64,000 bases of DNA from JACCZX01 sp963791315 (lineage in GTDB: Bacteria > Pseudomonadota > Gammaproteobacteria > Burkholderiales > Burkholderiaceae_F): positions 1 through 64,000 of the forward strand of contig CAWBRQ010000004.1 in assembly GCA_963791315.1 (NCBI GenBank), in the 5' to 3' direction. The number at the start of each line of letters is the position of its first letter. The stretch's first letter is position 1. This document shows, one piece after another, positions 22,792-32,282 of this stretch. The notes under the pieces were generated by a model. The model did not search any database. It was given only the letters and a program-made list of their open reading frames with translations, and was not told the DNA's origin. Made by a program: the position numbers and the translations under genes.

Positions 22792-24399
22792 TCACAGCTT
22801 GGGCACGCCGACCTTGCTCGCGGTGTCGCGCGTCGCCTGGTTGGCAAAACGAGCGGCCGCCTGCCTTATCTCTTCGAATGAAGAATCGTCGATCAGCGAC
22901 ACGCTGAGGTAATCGCTCAAAGGGCCGTTCAGCGAGGCACGCCCGATCCGTGCGTGAACGGTCACGCCGCAGCCCTGGCTCTTGTAACCGTTGAACAAGA
23001 TGTTCTGACCGCGCGCCGGCGGATCGGTCGGTGTAAATTTTCCGCAGCGCGCTTGCGTCGACTTGTCGATGATCTGAACACCGGCGGCATTAAACGTCCA
23101 TAGCAGGCCGTAATCGCCCGCACTCTCTCGGACCGCACTCGGCGGGCCGAACTTTTTTATCAGCGCTTCCTTGATCGCGTCGCTAAGCGGCTGCTGGTCG
23201 CGCTGAAAGCCGGTGAAGCGCTCGACAAAAATCGCACGGTGCGCGTTCGGCGGCGGCGGAAAGTGAATGCCAATGGCATCGGCCGAACCAGCCGGAGCGC
23301 CCTTGGCAGCTCGGGCAATCAGCCACGACATGTAGGCCGTCGCAGGCGCGTTGTTGATGATTCCGTTGTTTTCGCTGATCTGCATTCCGGCCGAATGCGC
23401 CTGCACCGCACGCTTGACTTCATCGAGCGTCATTCCGAGCTTGATGCCGACGATGTCGACATTGACCGGTGCCGCTCCAGGAACTGAGCCCAGAACGCCC
23501 GCGGTAGAAGCCGCAGCGGCGCCTGCAACTTCGCCGCCCGCTGGAGGCGCGCCTGGAACCGTCGATGCGGGCGCAACACCTGCGTCCGTTGACATCATTG
23601 GCGGATTGCTGAGCACTGCACCCGCTTCGTTACCGGCCTGATCACGCGCCGGTTTCGAGCCGCCACCGCCTAGCAGCGTGCCAGCAGCGCCAACCAACCC
23701 GCCGATCACACGATTGACGTCGACCTGCGAACCGGAAGCAGGAGGTGCGCCCGAGGTACCACCGCCGAGCACGACCGGGCCTGGTGCAACGGCAACGTCC
23801 TGATCGGCAACGACGATGTTGAGCTTGCCTGGATACACAGCGAAGAAGCCGGGGCCGCGTCGGTTGTTGCCCTTGCGCACGTTGAAACCCACGTGGCGCA
23901 CGCCTGACGGCACCGACAGCTGACGCACCAGGTGTGTGACATCGATCGCCTGGTTGAACGCCGGGTTGTCCTTGCAATCGGCCGACAGCGTCGCGATGCG
24001 CGTGCCGGCGGTCGAATCGGTGACGTCGCTCCTGCCGTCACCCTGATACGCGAAGACGTCGACCACGACCTGTTCGTCGCCGGAGCACTGGATGGCACGC
24101 CCGCTGAATTGAAAGATCGCCGACCGGATGCGCGTCGGTTGCACTTCGGGCAGCTGGTACTCCATGGTGGCAATGTTGTTCGAGCCGACTCCCTGTGCAG
24201 CACCGGAGCTGCGCTGCCAGAAACCGACGGCAACGCTTTGCGCCACCCCCCAAGGACTCGGCGCACCACCGGTGAGCTGCGAGTAACCGACCTTCAGTGA
24301 CGCGTCGACGCCGATTTGTCGATCGACACCCCAGGCAGTCGAACTCGCGATCGCCAGCATCGGCACGACAAAGTAGCGTGCAGGAACGCGTCGTGACAT
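22792..24399 (-). CDS. Two-domain exported protein, first gene of the envelope run
   Basis: ATG 24399 gives 535 residues with a signal peptide (MSRRVPARYFVVPMLAIASS..., cleavage near 24). Domain 1 (about 25-205) is beta-rich with one Cys pair likely (AIQCSGDE; SADCKDN) and ends GFFAVYPGKLNIVV. A Gly/Ala/Pro linker of about 110 residues (with LVGAAGTLLGGGGSKP) follows. Domain 2 (about 325-535) starts DIVGIKLGMTLDEVKRAVQ, the I-x-L-G-M-T-x-x-E-V pattern of BamE/SmpA-like folds, with GPPSAVRES and LLWTFNAAGVQII further on. Function unknown. It lies downstream of two regulatory-looking repeats and probably begins the operon. Confidence 0.68.
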   Translation of the reverse strand: MSRRVPARYFVVPMLAIASSTAWGVDRQIGVDASLKVGYSQLTGGAPSPWGVAQSVAVGFWQRSSGAAQGVGSNNIATMEYQLPEVQPTRIRSAIFQFSGRAIQCSGDEQVVVDVFAYQGDGRSDVTDSTAGTRIATLSADCKDNPAFNQAIDVTHLVRQLSVPSGVRHVGFNVRKGNNRRGPGFFAVYPGKLNIVVADQDVAVAPGPVVLGGGTSGAPPASGSQVDVNRVIGGLVGAAGTLLGGGGSKPARDQAGNEAGAVLSNPPMMSTDAGVAPASTVPGAPPAGGEVAGAAAASTAGVLGSVPGAAPVNVDIVGIKLGMTLDEVKRAVQAHSAGMQISENNGIINNAPATAYMSWLIARAAKGAPAGSADAIGIHFPPPPNAHRAIFVERFTGFQRDQQPLSDAIKEALIKKFGPPSAVRESAGDYGLLWTFNAAGVQIIDKSTQARCGKFTPTDPPARGQNILFNGYKSQGCGVTVHARIGRASLNGPLSDYLSVSLIDDSSFEEIRQAAARFANQATRDTASKVGVPKL

Positions 24400-24422
24400 A
24401 GATCGCCCCGTTGCCCCAAGCG

Positions 24423-24443
24423 TTGATTCCGGATTGGAATCAA
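24423..24443. promoter_or_regulatory. 8-bp inverted repeat in the leader of the envelope operon
   Basis: TTGATTCC and GGAATCAA form perfect 8-bp arms around a 5-base centre, 24-44 bases before the start codon of the first envelope gene. It could be an operator or a 5'-UTR hairpin near the ribosome binding region. There is no T-run, so it is not a standard terminator. Confidence 0.5.
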
Positions 24444-24466
24444 TCGGAGCGCAACGTAGCGGCGGT

Positions 24467-24488
24467 GGCGTTACTGGGGCGTTACTGA
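24467..24488. promoter_or_regulatory. 11-bp tandem direct repeat, possible SARP-type activator site
   Basis: Two adjoining 11-bp units, GGCGTTACTGG and GGCGTTACTGA, are identical in 10 of 11 positions. On the minus strand they read toward the envelope operon. SARP/BTAD activators are known to bind direct repeats phased at 11 bp just upstream of a -10 box, and a BTAD-type regulator gene ends 122 bases away. About 8 bases past the proximal unit is TACGTT, a poor -10. The link is an inference. Confidence 0.45.
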
Positions 24489-24610
24489 GGTGGGCAGTCG
24501 TCGGCTTGCGGCAGGATGGCAACTACTATGCAGGGTGGGCCGCAGCCAAGAATCGTCGCGAGGGCCTTTCCATTCATACAGAACGCTTAACGTAATTGAT
24601 TCCGGCCGCG

Positions 24611-27600
24611 TCACCGTCGTCGTGACGCGGTCGTCAAAATCGCACGATTCACAGGATTGCGATTGAGAAAACTGTCGCTGTACTCATCTGGAATGTTGGG
24701 CAGTGCGACGTCGTTGATCCAATCAACGGCGCTCGCAAGTGACGTTGTCGCGTCAACGTGGTCACCTGCAGCACTGAACGCCTGGAAGATCAGCCACCAG
24801 TATTCGGCGGGGTACAAGCCAATCGCCGCGCGCGTTGCCAGTTCGTCGGTAAGTCCGCGCGCGGTGCGTGTGGATTCATCGTGTCGGCCTGCGCGGCGTA
24901 ACCCATCGACCAGCATCGCCTTGGCGGGCAAGTAAGCCGAATAGGTTCGCTTCGCCCGGCTTTCGTCGACCACCTGCTGCGCGAGCGCAACGGCTTCAGC
25001 AGCGTCCAACTCTCGCGCAAGTTCGATCTGCACTTGCCAGGTCAGACGTTCAGCGCGTGGGCTGACGACGGCCAGCTCAGCCATTTCGTCGATCAGTGCG
25101 CGCGTCGGCTTGTTTTCTGCGCGCGCAAGCCGGACTTTCGCATGCAGCCATCCGATCCGCGCCACCGAATCGGCCGGAGGCGCGCTGCCGAGCAGGCGCC
25201 GCGCACGCGCTGTCTGCCCGAGTGTGATGAAACAATGAGCGAGCGTCGCTGCGCATTGCGCGCTGACCCAGTCATCAGCTGAAGCGTGGCCTTCGAGCAC
25301 GTTGGCCAAGACTTGATGCGCCTCGCGATAACGTGCAGCTTCCTGCAGGTAGCGCCCGAGCATGATGTCGTATGTGGTCCAGGCCATGGTTCCACCAGCG
25401 CCTTCGATCTGCAAGCGGCGTGCGGCGTGGTACTCGTCGATCGCGGCGTCGAGCTGGCCAAGGTTGTAGAGGCATGCACCGCGAATGACCAGAGTCTCGC
25501 TCACGAGGCCGAGATTGCCATCGGCCCGCGCGCGCACGATTGCGGAATCTGCGAAATCGATCGCCTGCTCGAACTGGTTATCCATTTCCAGCAGATACGC
25601 GTATTGCCGTCTTCGCATCGCCATCTCGGTGTCCTGCGGGTTGGCTTCGATGAAAGCGCGAAGCGTCTTGCCGACTTCGAGCGCTTCCTGCTGCCGCCCT
25701 AGAAAGCTCAGAGCCAGCGCCTCCCATTCGGCGAGACTGCAATCGGAAGGTGTGTCTCCCAACTCGCGCGCGAGCAGTCGGGCGGCACGCATCAGCCGGA
25801 TCGATTCATCGTCGTGTGTGATCTCGAACCGGCTCTTGGCGAGCGCGATGAGTGTCCACAGTTGCTCGCGCGGAGTGACGGCGAGCGAGCTCATCTTTTG
25901 CGCCACGGCCGCGTACTCCGGGAAGCGCTTCATGAAGTGCAGACAGATGCCATGCCAGTTCAGCGCCTCCAGGCGTTCGGTTCGCTGCCCGGCCTTTTCC
26001 AAACTGTCGGCGGCACGCTGATACAGCTCTGCCGCGTTCGCTCCGAACGCTATGCTGCGCGCACGATCAGCCGCAATTCTGTAATGGGCGCCGGCCTTGC
26101 TCCATTGCTCGGCTTCGTAATAGTGCCCGGCTATGCGCGCCGGCTGCGCGCCGTGCGTTTCGAGGAATTCGGCAATGTCCTTGTGCATCACGCGCGCGAT
26201 CGCGTGCGGCACGGTGCGCAGCGTGGTCTCGAGAATCAGATCGTGCGCGAACGCACTGCCGTCTCGGTCGGCACGAATGATCTGTGCAACTTCCAGCTCA
26301 TGCCAGGCTTCGGCTAAATCGAGCGGGTGTGCACTCAGCACGCAAGCGGCGAGTCCGACGCTGAAATCTTGGCCGGCCAGCGCAGCGACCCGCGCTAGCC
26401 TCAGTGCATCGCGTGAGAGCTTGTGCAGACGTCGCTCGATCAACTGGCCTACGCTGCTCGGTGCCGGGAGGAGCGCAACACCACCTCGAAGCGCCGTCGC
26501 ATCCTGTGTCAAGGCAGCAGATAACGTCTCGAGAATGAATAGCGGATTGCCGCCGGTGTGGCGTGCCAGCGGCTCGGCCCACGCGCGCGCGTCGAAATCA
26601 GGCAACACAAGCGAGATGAGCAGCGCTTCGATCGCTTGCACATCAAGTGGTCCCAGCTCGATACGCGCAACTTCGTTGGGCTCGGTGCGTTCCAGCCACT
26701 CGAGAAGACGTCGCGATATTTCGGCCGCGCGCACGCCGACCAGCCAGCGCATATCAGCCTCCTTGCCGGCAATCAACGCGAGCAGTGACTCAACGCTCGC
26801 GTCATCCGCAAAATGCAGATCGTCGATCGCACATCCGGTTAAGCCTGCATTGCTCGCCACAAGCAATGCATGCACGACAGCGCGTTGTAGGCGTACCAAC
26901 TGCAGCTTGGTCTCCGGCGCTGCACCAAGCTCCGGCAGCAACCGACTGAGCTCGGCCCTCGCCCAGTCCTCAAGGATGGGTGTATGCCGCTGCGTCACCG
27001 CACGCAGCAACCGTGCCAACAACGCGAATGGCACGCGCTCGTCGCCGGGACGTGCACCGACGACGATCGCACCGTCGTGCCGCGCGACAAAATCGCCCAG
27101 CAGGCGCGTCTTGCCAATGCCGGGTTCACCGCACACGAGCGCCAAACGCTGCTGGTGCCATGCGATTTCCAGCTCACCCCACTCGCGTCGCGACCGACCA
27201 GCTTCGGCGGCCGTCAGCACTGAGACCGGCTTTGCAACGATCGCGGGCGGAAGACAAAACACCGCTCGACTCGATTAGTGCAGCCAGTTCGAGTGTTTCG
27301 TTGCCGGGTGTCGTGCCCAGCTCGCGTTTCAGTAGCTCGAGACAGCGGTCAAAGGCCGCCAGCGCGGCAGCTCGATCGCCGCGTAGATAGTGCAGTCGCA
27401 TCAGTTGGCGATGCGATGCTCGCGCAGAGGCTCGTCAGCGAGCAGACGCTCGCCATATTGCAACGCAAGTGCGATATGCCCATCCGCTTCGCGCTTGGCG
27501 GCTAGCTCGGCCAGCGCATCGCGTCGCCTTGCGCGCCAGTGCTCGCGCGCGATGCGCACCCAGTCCTCGAGCTCTGGGCAATCTTCGTAGACGCACGTAC

Positions 27601-27938
27601 CGAGCAGGTCACCTGCCGCGGCCGTCGGATCGGAGGCAAGTTGCTGCATAGGTGAAACGAGGTTGTGCTCGACGCGGTCGGCGAGACGCAGATTCTCATC
27701 AGGCTCGATCAACTCCGTGCCCGCCGCACGGCGCAACCGGAATAAGCGTTGCCGCAGACTGTTGCGCGCCTTGTCCGCATCGGCATCGGGCCATAGCAGC
27801 GCTGCGGCGCGCGAACGTGACGTCGGTCCATCGAACGCGAGCAGTGCGAGCAAGGCCGCGTCCTTGCGCTCAAGCGGTACGACGGTCGTCATCGGGGCGC
27901 ACAAGCGCAGGCGCGGCTAGTAGCTGCAGCCGTGCCAA
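24611..27938 (-). pseudogene. SARP/BTAD-type transcriptional regulator with NTPase and TPR-like region, frameshifted
   Basis: Consecutive frames assemble into one regulator of about 1100 residues. From a TTG at 27938 comes ARLQLLAAPALV. A shift near 27890 leads to VVPLERKDAALLALLAFDG, then RAAALLWPDADADKARNSLR (SARP-type winged helix). A shift near 27405 leads to HRQLMRLHYLRGDRAAA, the BTAD helices. A shift near 27270 leads to the last 883 codons, with the Walker A motif GEPGIGKTRLLGDF, a Walker B-like CAIDDLHFADDA and a long helical-repeat region resembling TPRs. These are signal-responsive activators (STAND-like). It points the same way as the downstream envelope operon and is the obvious candidate regulator. 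With three shifts it is dead unless they are assembly errors. Confidence 0.7.
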
Positions 27939-28231
27939 TGCGCCCGCTCTTAAAGTTGTTTCGACCAAGGGCAGCCCCGCAAAGCGCAGCAGGCTCTGCA
28001 GCCGCGGCGCGATTCCCGCCCCACGCGCGACTTGCCACCGCAACTGATCCACACCGACCCCTCGATGTCGTCGATGCAGCGATCGTTGCGCGCGAGCGTT
28101 ACCGGAACGTTATAGCGCTAAGTTTGCCTCCGTCCATCGAGCGTCCGAATGGCCTGGGGCGTCGCAAGCGGACGAAATGCCATCCCTGGCGCCGGCGCCT
28201 GCGACATGTTTGCTAGAGTCGTTCCCAAGCC

Positions 28232-29128
28232 ATGCCCCGCCCAAAACACGCGCTAAAGGCTCGACTCGTTCAACCCGGGCTTATCGTGGCGCCAGGCGTC
28301 TTCGACATGGTGTCGCTCCGGCTCGCGGACAACTTCGGCTTCGATGCGCTGTATATGACCGGATTCGGCACGGTCGCTTCGCACCTGGGCTTGCCCGACG
28401 CAGGTTTGGCGACCTATAGCGACATGCTCGGCCGCGTCACAGCGATGGCCGCGATGGCGCGGACGCCGCTGATCGCAGATGCCGATACCGGCTACGGCGG
28501 CTTGCTCAACCTGCGGCACACGGTCCGCGGATACGAAGCGGCGGGCGCCGCGGCGATCCAGCTGGAAGATCAGGAGTTTCCGAAGAAATGTGGGCACACG
28601 CCGGGTCGTCGTGTGATTCCAATGGACGACATGGTTGCGAAAATCCGCGTCGCGATCGATTCGCGTAATTCATCGGACTTCCTCGTCATTGCACGTACCG
28701 ACGCGCGCTCTGCTTTGGGACTCGACGAAGCGCTGCGTCGCGCCGACGCGTATGCGCGTGCGGGCGCCGATATTCTGTTCGTCGAATCGCCAGAATCTGT
28801 CGACGAAATGCGGCGCATCGGCAGCGCCTTCGATCTTCCGCTGGTGGCCAACATGGTTGAGAAAGGCCGCACGCCCGTACTGACGCGCGCCGAGCTTGAA
28901 GCAATCGGCTACAAGATCGCGATTTTTCCAGTCTCTGCGCTGCTGGCGGCGGTACAAGCGATGACCGGCGTTTACCGTACCTTGAAAGTCAATGGTTCCA
29001 CTGACGGCATCGACGTGCCGTTGGCCGACTTCGGCGAGCTGACGAAACTGATGGGCTTCGAGGATATCTGGGCATTCGAGAAACGCTACGCCGAAGCAGC
29101 CGTGGCCACACAAGGAGAGCAAACATGA
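28232..29128 (+). CDS. Isocitrate lyase / PEP mutase superfamily lyase
   Basis: 298 residues of the alpha/beta-barrel superfamily. Metal-binding acids lie in IADADTGYGG (about 82-91). The active-site loop KKCGHTPGR (about 117-125) carries the Cys of true C-C lyases in this family. IQLEDQ, VIARTDARSAL and FVESPESVDEM are further hallmarks. The family includes methylisocitrate lyase, oxaloacetate decarboxylase and related enzymes; the K-K-C-G-H form supports a lyase, but the substrate is undetermined. Its stop overlaps the start of a tripartite tricarboxylate receptor (ATGA), suggesting uptake and cleavage of a dicarboxylate-like compound. Confidence 0.85.
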   Translation: MPRPKHALKARLVQPGLIVAPGVFDMVSLRLADNFGFDALYMTGFGTVASHLGLPDAGLATYSDMLGRVTAMAAMARTPLIADADTGYGGLLNLRHTVRGYEAAGAAAIQLEDQEFPKKCGHTPGRRVIPMDDMVAKIRVAIDSRNSSDFLVIARTDARSALGLDEALRRADAYARAGADILFVESPESVDEMRRIGSAFDLPLVANMVEKGRTPVLTRAELEAIGYKIAIFPVSALLAAVQAMTGVYRTLKVNGSTDGIDVPLADFGELTKLMGFEDIWAFEKRYAEAAVATQGEQT

Positions 29129-30103
29129 ATCGTGCGCGACGCGACTTGTTCATCGGCGCAACGCTGGCGATTGCCTTCGCGTTACCGGCGCTCGCGCAAT
29201 CGACGCTATCCGAATAAGCCAATTCGCCTCGTCGTGCCCTTCACCACCGGCGGCGTCACCGACACCAGCGCACGCGTCGTGGCTGACGCCCTGAGTAAGC
29301 GACTCGGGCAGCAGGTCATCGTCGATAATCGACCTGGGGCTTCGGGCAACATCGGCACGCAGCAAGTCGCCAGCCGCCGAGGCTGACGGCTACACATTGC
29401 TGCTCGGGTTCGACGGCACGATGGTGATCAACCCGCACGTGTTCGACAAGGTGCCGTTTAACACTGTGAGGGACTTTGCACCGGTCGGCAAGATCGGCGA
29501 TGCGATCCTGATCCTGGTCGCCTATCCCGGCCTGCCGGCGAAGAATCTACGCGACGTTCTTGCGCTGTCAAAAACACAGTCGGGCGGACTGTTCTACGGC
29601 ACCTCGGGCACCGGCGGCACACCGCACATTGCAGGTGAGCTGCTGAAGCAACGCACTGGCGCCAATCTGACGCACGTGCCCTACAAGGGCGGCGGCCAGG
29701 CGATCATCGACGCGATGGGCGGCAACATTCCGCTCGTGTACACGGCAGTGGCCGGCGCGCAGCAGCACGTCAAGTCAGGCAAGTTGATCGGGTGGCCGTG
29801 TCAAGTGCGCAGCGCTCGGCGTCGCTGCCCGACGTGCCTACGTTCATCGAAAGCGGCGTTGCTGATTTCGAAATCAATTCGTGGGTTGGCATCCTGGCGC
29901 CGATTAAGACACCTAAGCCGATCGTCGACAAGCTAAACGCGGAACTCAGTGCGGCGCTTTCCGATCCTGAAGTGCGTGAACGGCTTAGCGTGCTCGGCAT
30001 CAACGCGACGCCCGGTACGGCTGAAAAGTTCGGTGACGAGATCAAGCGCGATCTTGCGCGCTACGGTGCGGTCGTCAAGGCGGCCGGGATCAAAGCGGAG
30101 TAA
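29125..30103 (+). pseudogene. Tripartite tricarboxylate transporter receptor (Bug/TctC), three frameshifts
   Basis: The start codon overlaps the upstream lyase stop. A signal peptide (DLFIGATLAIAFALPALAQ) is followed by a shift near 29205, after which YPNKPIRLVVPFTTGG, the standard mature opening of Bug proteins, appears. A second shift near 29370 separates GASGNIGTQQVA from DGYTLLLGFDGTMV. A third near 29795 separates QHVKSGKLIG from AVSSAQRSASLPDVPTFIES. The final part runs normally to TAA 30103. Combined length (~325 codons) is that of an intact periplasmic carboxylate-binding protein. No TctA/TctB membrane genes are adjacent, as is common for this over-expanded betaproteobacterial family. 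Confidence 0.85.
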
Positions 30104-30126
30104 ATGCGCGCCGCTAGCGCCGGCGC

Positions 30127-31401
30127 CTAACGCGCTTCGCGTCGTCGACGATATCCGAAATCGACGCCACGCACGTCCAGATACGGCTCGCCTAGATGTT
30201 GCTGAAGCAGCTTCAGGTTGCGGCGATGCGCGCGAAAGTAAATGTCAAAGACGTCGCCGGCTAGCGGGACCGCACCGAAAGCGGCATCGACCACCAGGTT
30301 GCCGATCATCTTGCCTTGCAGCCAACGTGACGCGCCCAGCTCTCGCGCCTGAGCAACCAGATAGACGCCGATCGCAGCCGACAGCAGATCGCCCGCGACC
30401 GGCACCACGCCGAGCAGCGCGTCGAGCCCAACCTTCGTGCGCAACAGCGGCACATCGACGGCAGAATCCATCAATCGCGTCAGCGTGATCAGCCGTTCGC
30501 GCGCGCGACGTTTGCGCTCGGCGGACGTGAGACCGATTGAATGCGATGCGGCGGTCATCTTCCCTAGCGGTGACTTGGTGGCAATCAACAGGACGTTGGC
30601 AAAGAGCGTTCCCTCACTCATCGGTTGCGCCACGACGGCATAGCCAATCGATTCGAGCAGCAACGTCCATTGCGCAAGCGACCGGCAATGCAAGCGCGGC
30701 CATCGCCTGTCGCGCAGGATCGTCACCCACCAATCGACCATCAACGTATAGCGCGAGCGCCAGTTCGAGGTGATGTCTGCAACGCGAAGCAGCACCGTGC
30801 CGCCCGGAGCGAGCACCTGGTGTGCGCTCTTCAGCAGTGCTTGCTGCGCGTCGCGATCCATGTAATGCAGCACGTCGAGCATAACCACCACGTCGCATGC
30901 CGGAAGCGATGTGTCGCGCGCATCGCCGACGCTCAATGAAACACGATGGCCGAGATCCGATAGCGCACATTGCCCCGCCGTGACTGCTTGCGTACGCAAG
31001 TCAAATCCGTGCAGCGTCCAGTTTTTGGGTGGCAGCGCCCATGTTTGCGGCCATTCCGACGCGGAGCGCGGGTCGCACACCTCGGCGTTTGCCAGCCAAG
31101 CCGCGAGTAGCCCCAGACCGCAGCCGACATCGACGACGCGTGCAGCGTCGTTAACGCGGCCATCGCGCAACAGCGCCGCGAAAACCGGATCGCCGCCCAG
31201 CTTTCCGCGCGCGAAGTAATACGCTGCGCGCCCCGCCTGCCGGTAGCGCTCCGCCGCGCGCAACACGAGCTGGCGCTGTGCATGCTTGGGATGGGCGCGG
31301 ACCGGGTCGGCGACATTATTCGGAGGCGCGGACATCGCCGTGTAGGCCGCCGACGTACTTGCTGCCTTTGCCGACGAATCGATGCCGCCATCGCGCATCA
31401 T
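30127..31401 (-). CDS. SAM methyltransferase fused to a DUF4112 membrane domain
   Basis: ATG 31401 overlaps the deacetylase stop (ATGA) and gives 424 residues. The first ~270 are a class I methyltransferase: ARVVDVGCGLGLLAAWL (motif I, near residue 87), the acidic LHGFDLRTQAV, then VVVMLDVLHYMD and VLAPGGTVLLRV. The last ~135 are a DUF4112 domain: LTRLMDSAVDVPLLRTKVGL, then DALLGVVPVAGDLLSAAIGVYL, then AFGAVPLAGDVFDIYFRAHR. DUF4112 proteins are normally separate ~130-residue membrane proteins, so this is a fusion that would tether the enzyme to the membrane. It is the last gene of the pigment operon; methylation of the aryl head group is a reasonable guess. Confidence 0.82.
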   Translation of the reverse strand: MMRDGGIDSSAKAASTSAAYTAMSAPPNNVADPVRAHPKHAQRQLVLRAAERYRQAGRAAYYFARGKLGGDPVFAALLRDGRVNDAARVVDVGCGLGLLAAWLANAEVCDPRSASEWPQTWALPPKNWTLHGFDLRTQAVTAGQCALSDLGHRVSLSVGDARDTSLPACDVVVMLDVLHYMDRDAQQALLKSAHQVLAPGGTVLLRVADITSNWRSRYTLMVDWWVTILRDRRWPRLHCRSLAQWTLLLESIGYAVVAQPMSEGTLFANVLLIATKSPLGKMTAASHSIGLTSAERKRRARERLITLTRLMDSAVDVPLLRTKVGLDALLGVVPVAGDLLSAAIGVYLVAQARELGASRWLQGKMIGNLVVDAAFGAVPLAGDVFDIYFRAHRRNLKLLQQHLGEPYLDVRGVDFGYRRRREAR

Positions 31402-32282
31402 GCGGGTAGCGCGCTGCGCAGCGTTACCGAACACCACGCACGCTCGCGCATCGTCGCCAATACCAGCGGCAGAGCGCCCAGCATGCTGGGCGCTTCACGT
31501 TTGATCTGCCGGGCCCTGCTCCGCCCTTCCATGCCGTCATGCATCAAAACAATCGCGCCTGGCGCCATACGGCGACTGATGCGTGCTGCCACGCGGTCAG
31601 CGCTGCGATCAATGCTGTCGAGCGAGCGAACGTTCCACGCGACACACCGAAGGCCAAGTCGAGCCAGCGCCGGCTCGGTCAGCGGAGTCCGAATTCCGAA
31701 TGGGGCGCGAAAAAATTTCGGCGCTTGGCCGGTGATATCGGCCAACGCCTTCTGCGCGTCTCCAATGTCGCGCACCATTCGTCCCACTCCCCAAAAACCC
31801 ATCGCACGCGAGTGGCCAAAGGCGTGGTTTTCAACTGCATGCCCGCGCGACGCGATTTCGCGCACGATGTGCGGGTAGGTTCGAGCACGCATACCGACGC
31901 AAAAAAATGTCGCCTGCGCGCCGGATCTATCGAGCAGATCCAGCACGCGCGGTGTCACTTCTGGGTCCGGGCCGTCGTCGAACGTCAATGCGACTTCGCC
32001 GCGCTCCGCCGATGCTGGCGACAGCTCGGATATCACTGGCCCGAGGGCTGTGGTTGCCGGCGCAAGACCAAAAGCCAGGTTCAGGGCATGGCTGCCGCAC
32101 ATTGCGGCGACAGCCCATGGCCAGAGTGCCGGCTGTATCGCAATCGACGCCAGCCCCGCGACGTGGCTGCCGGCGAGCACCCAATGCAACGGCCCCGGTT
32201 GCCACGCGCGAGGCGGCAACGACTGATGCAACGCGAAACGCGAGACATTGAGCGGAGAAGATGCATCCGCTTGAGTCCTCAC
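31398..32282 (-). CDS. Polysaccharide deacetylase (NodB-like), membrane anchored
   Basis: 294 residues. An N-terminal hydrophobic region (about 30-80, two helices) precedes a NodB domain: motif 1 TFDDGPDPEVTPR with the catalytic Asp and metal Asp; motif 2 H-x-x-x-N-H-x-F-G-H-S; and motif 5-like IVLMHDGMEGRSRA. These metal-dependent enzymes remove N- or O-acetyl groups from sugars. In a pigment operon it may trim a sugar-containing head or membrane anchor of the polyene. ATGA overlaps on both sides couple it to the two methyltransferase genes. Confidence 0.85.
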   Translation of the reverse strand: MRTQADASSPLNVSRFALHQSLPPRAWQPGPLHWVLAGSHVAGLASIAIQPALWPWAVAAMCGSHALNLAFGLAPATTALGPVISELSPASAERGEVALTFDDGPDPEVTPRVLDLLDRSGAQATFFCVGMRARTYPHIVREIASRGHAVENHAFGHSRAMGFWGVGRMVRDIGDAQKALADITGQAPKFFRAPFGIRTPLTEPALARLGLRCVAWNVRSLDSIDRSADRVAARISRRMAPGAIVLMHDGMEGRSRARQIKREAPSMLGALPLVLATMRERAWCSVTLRSALPA

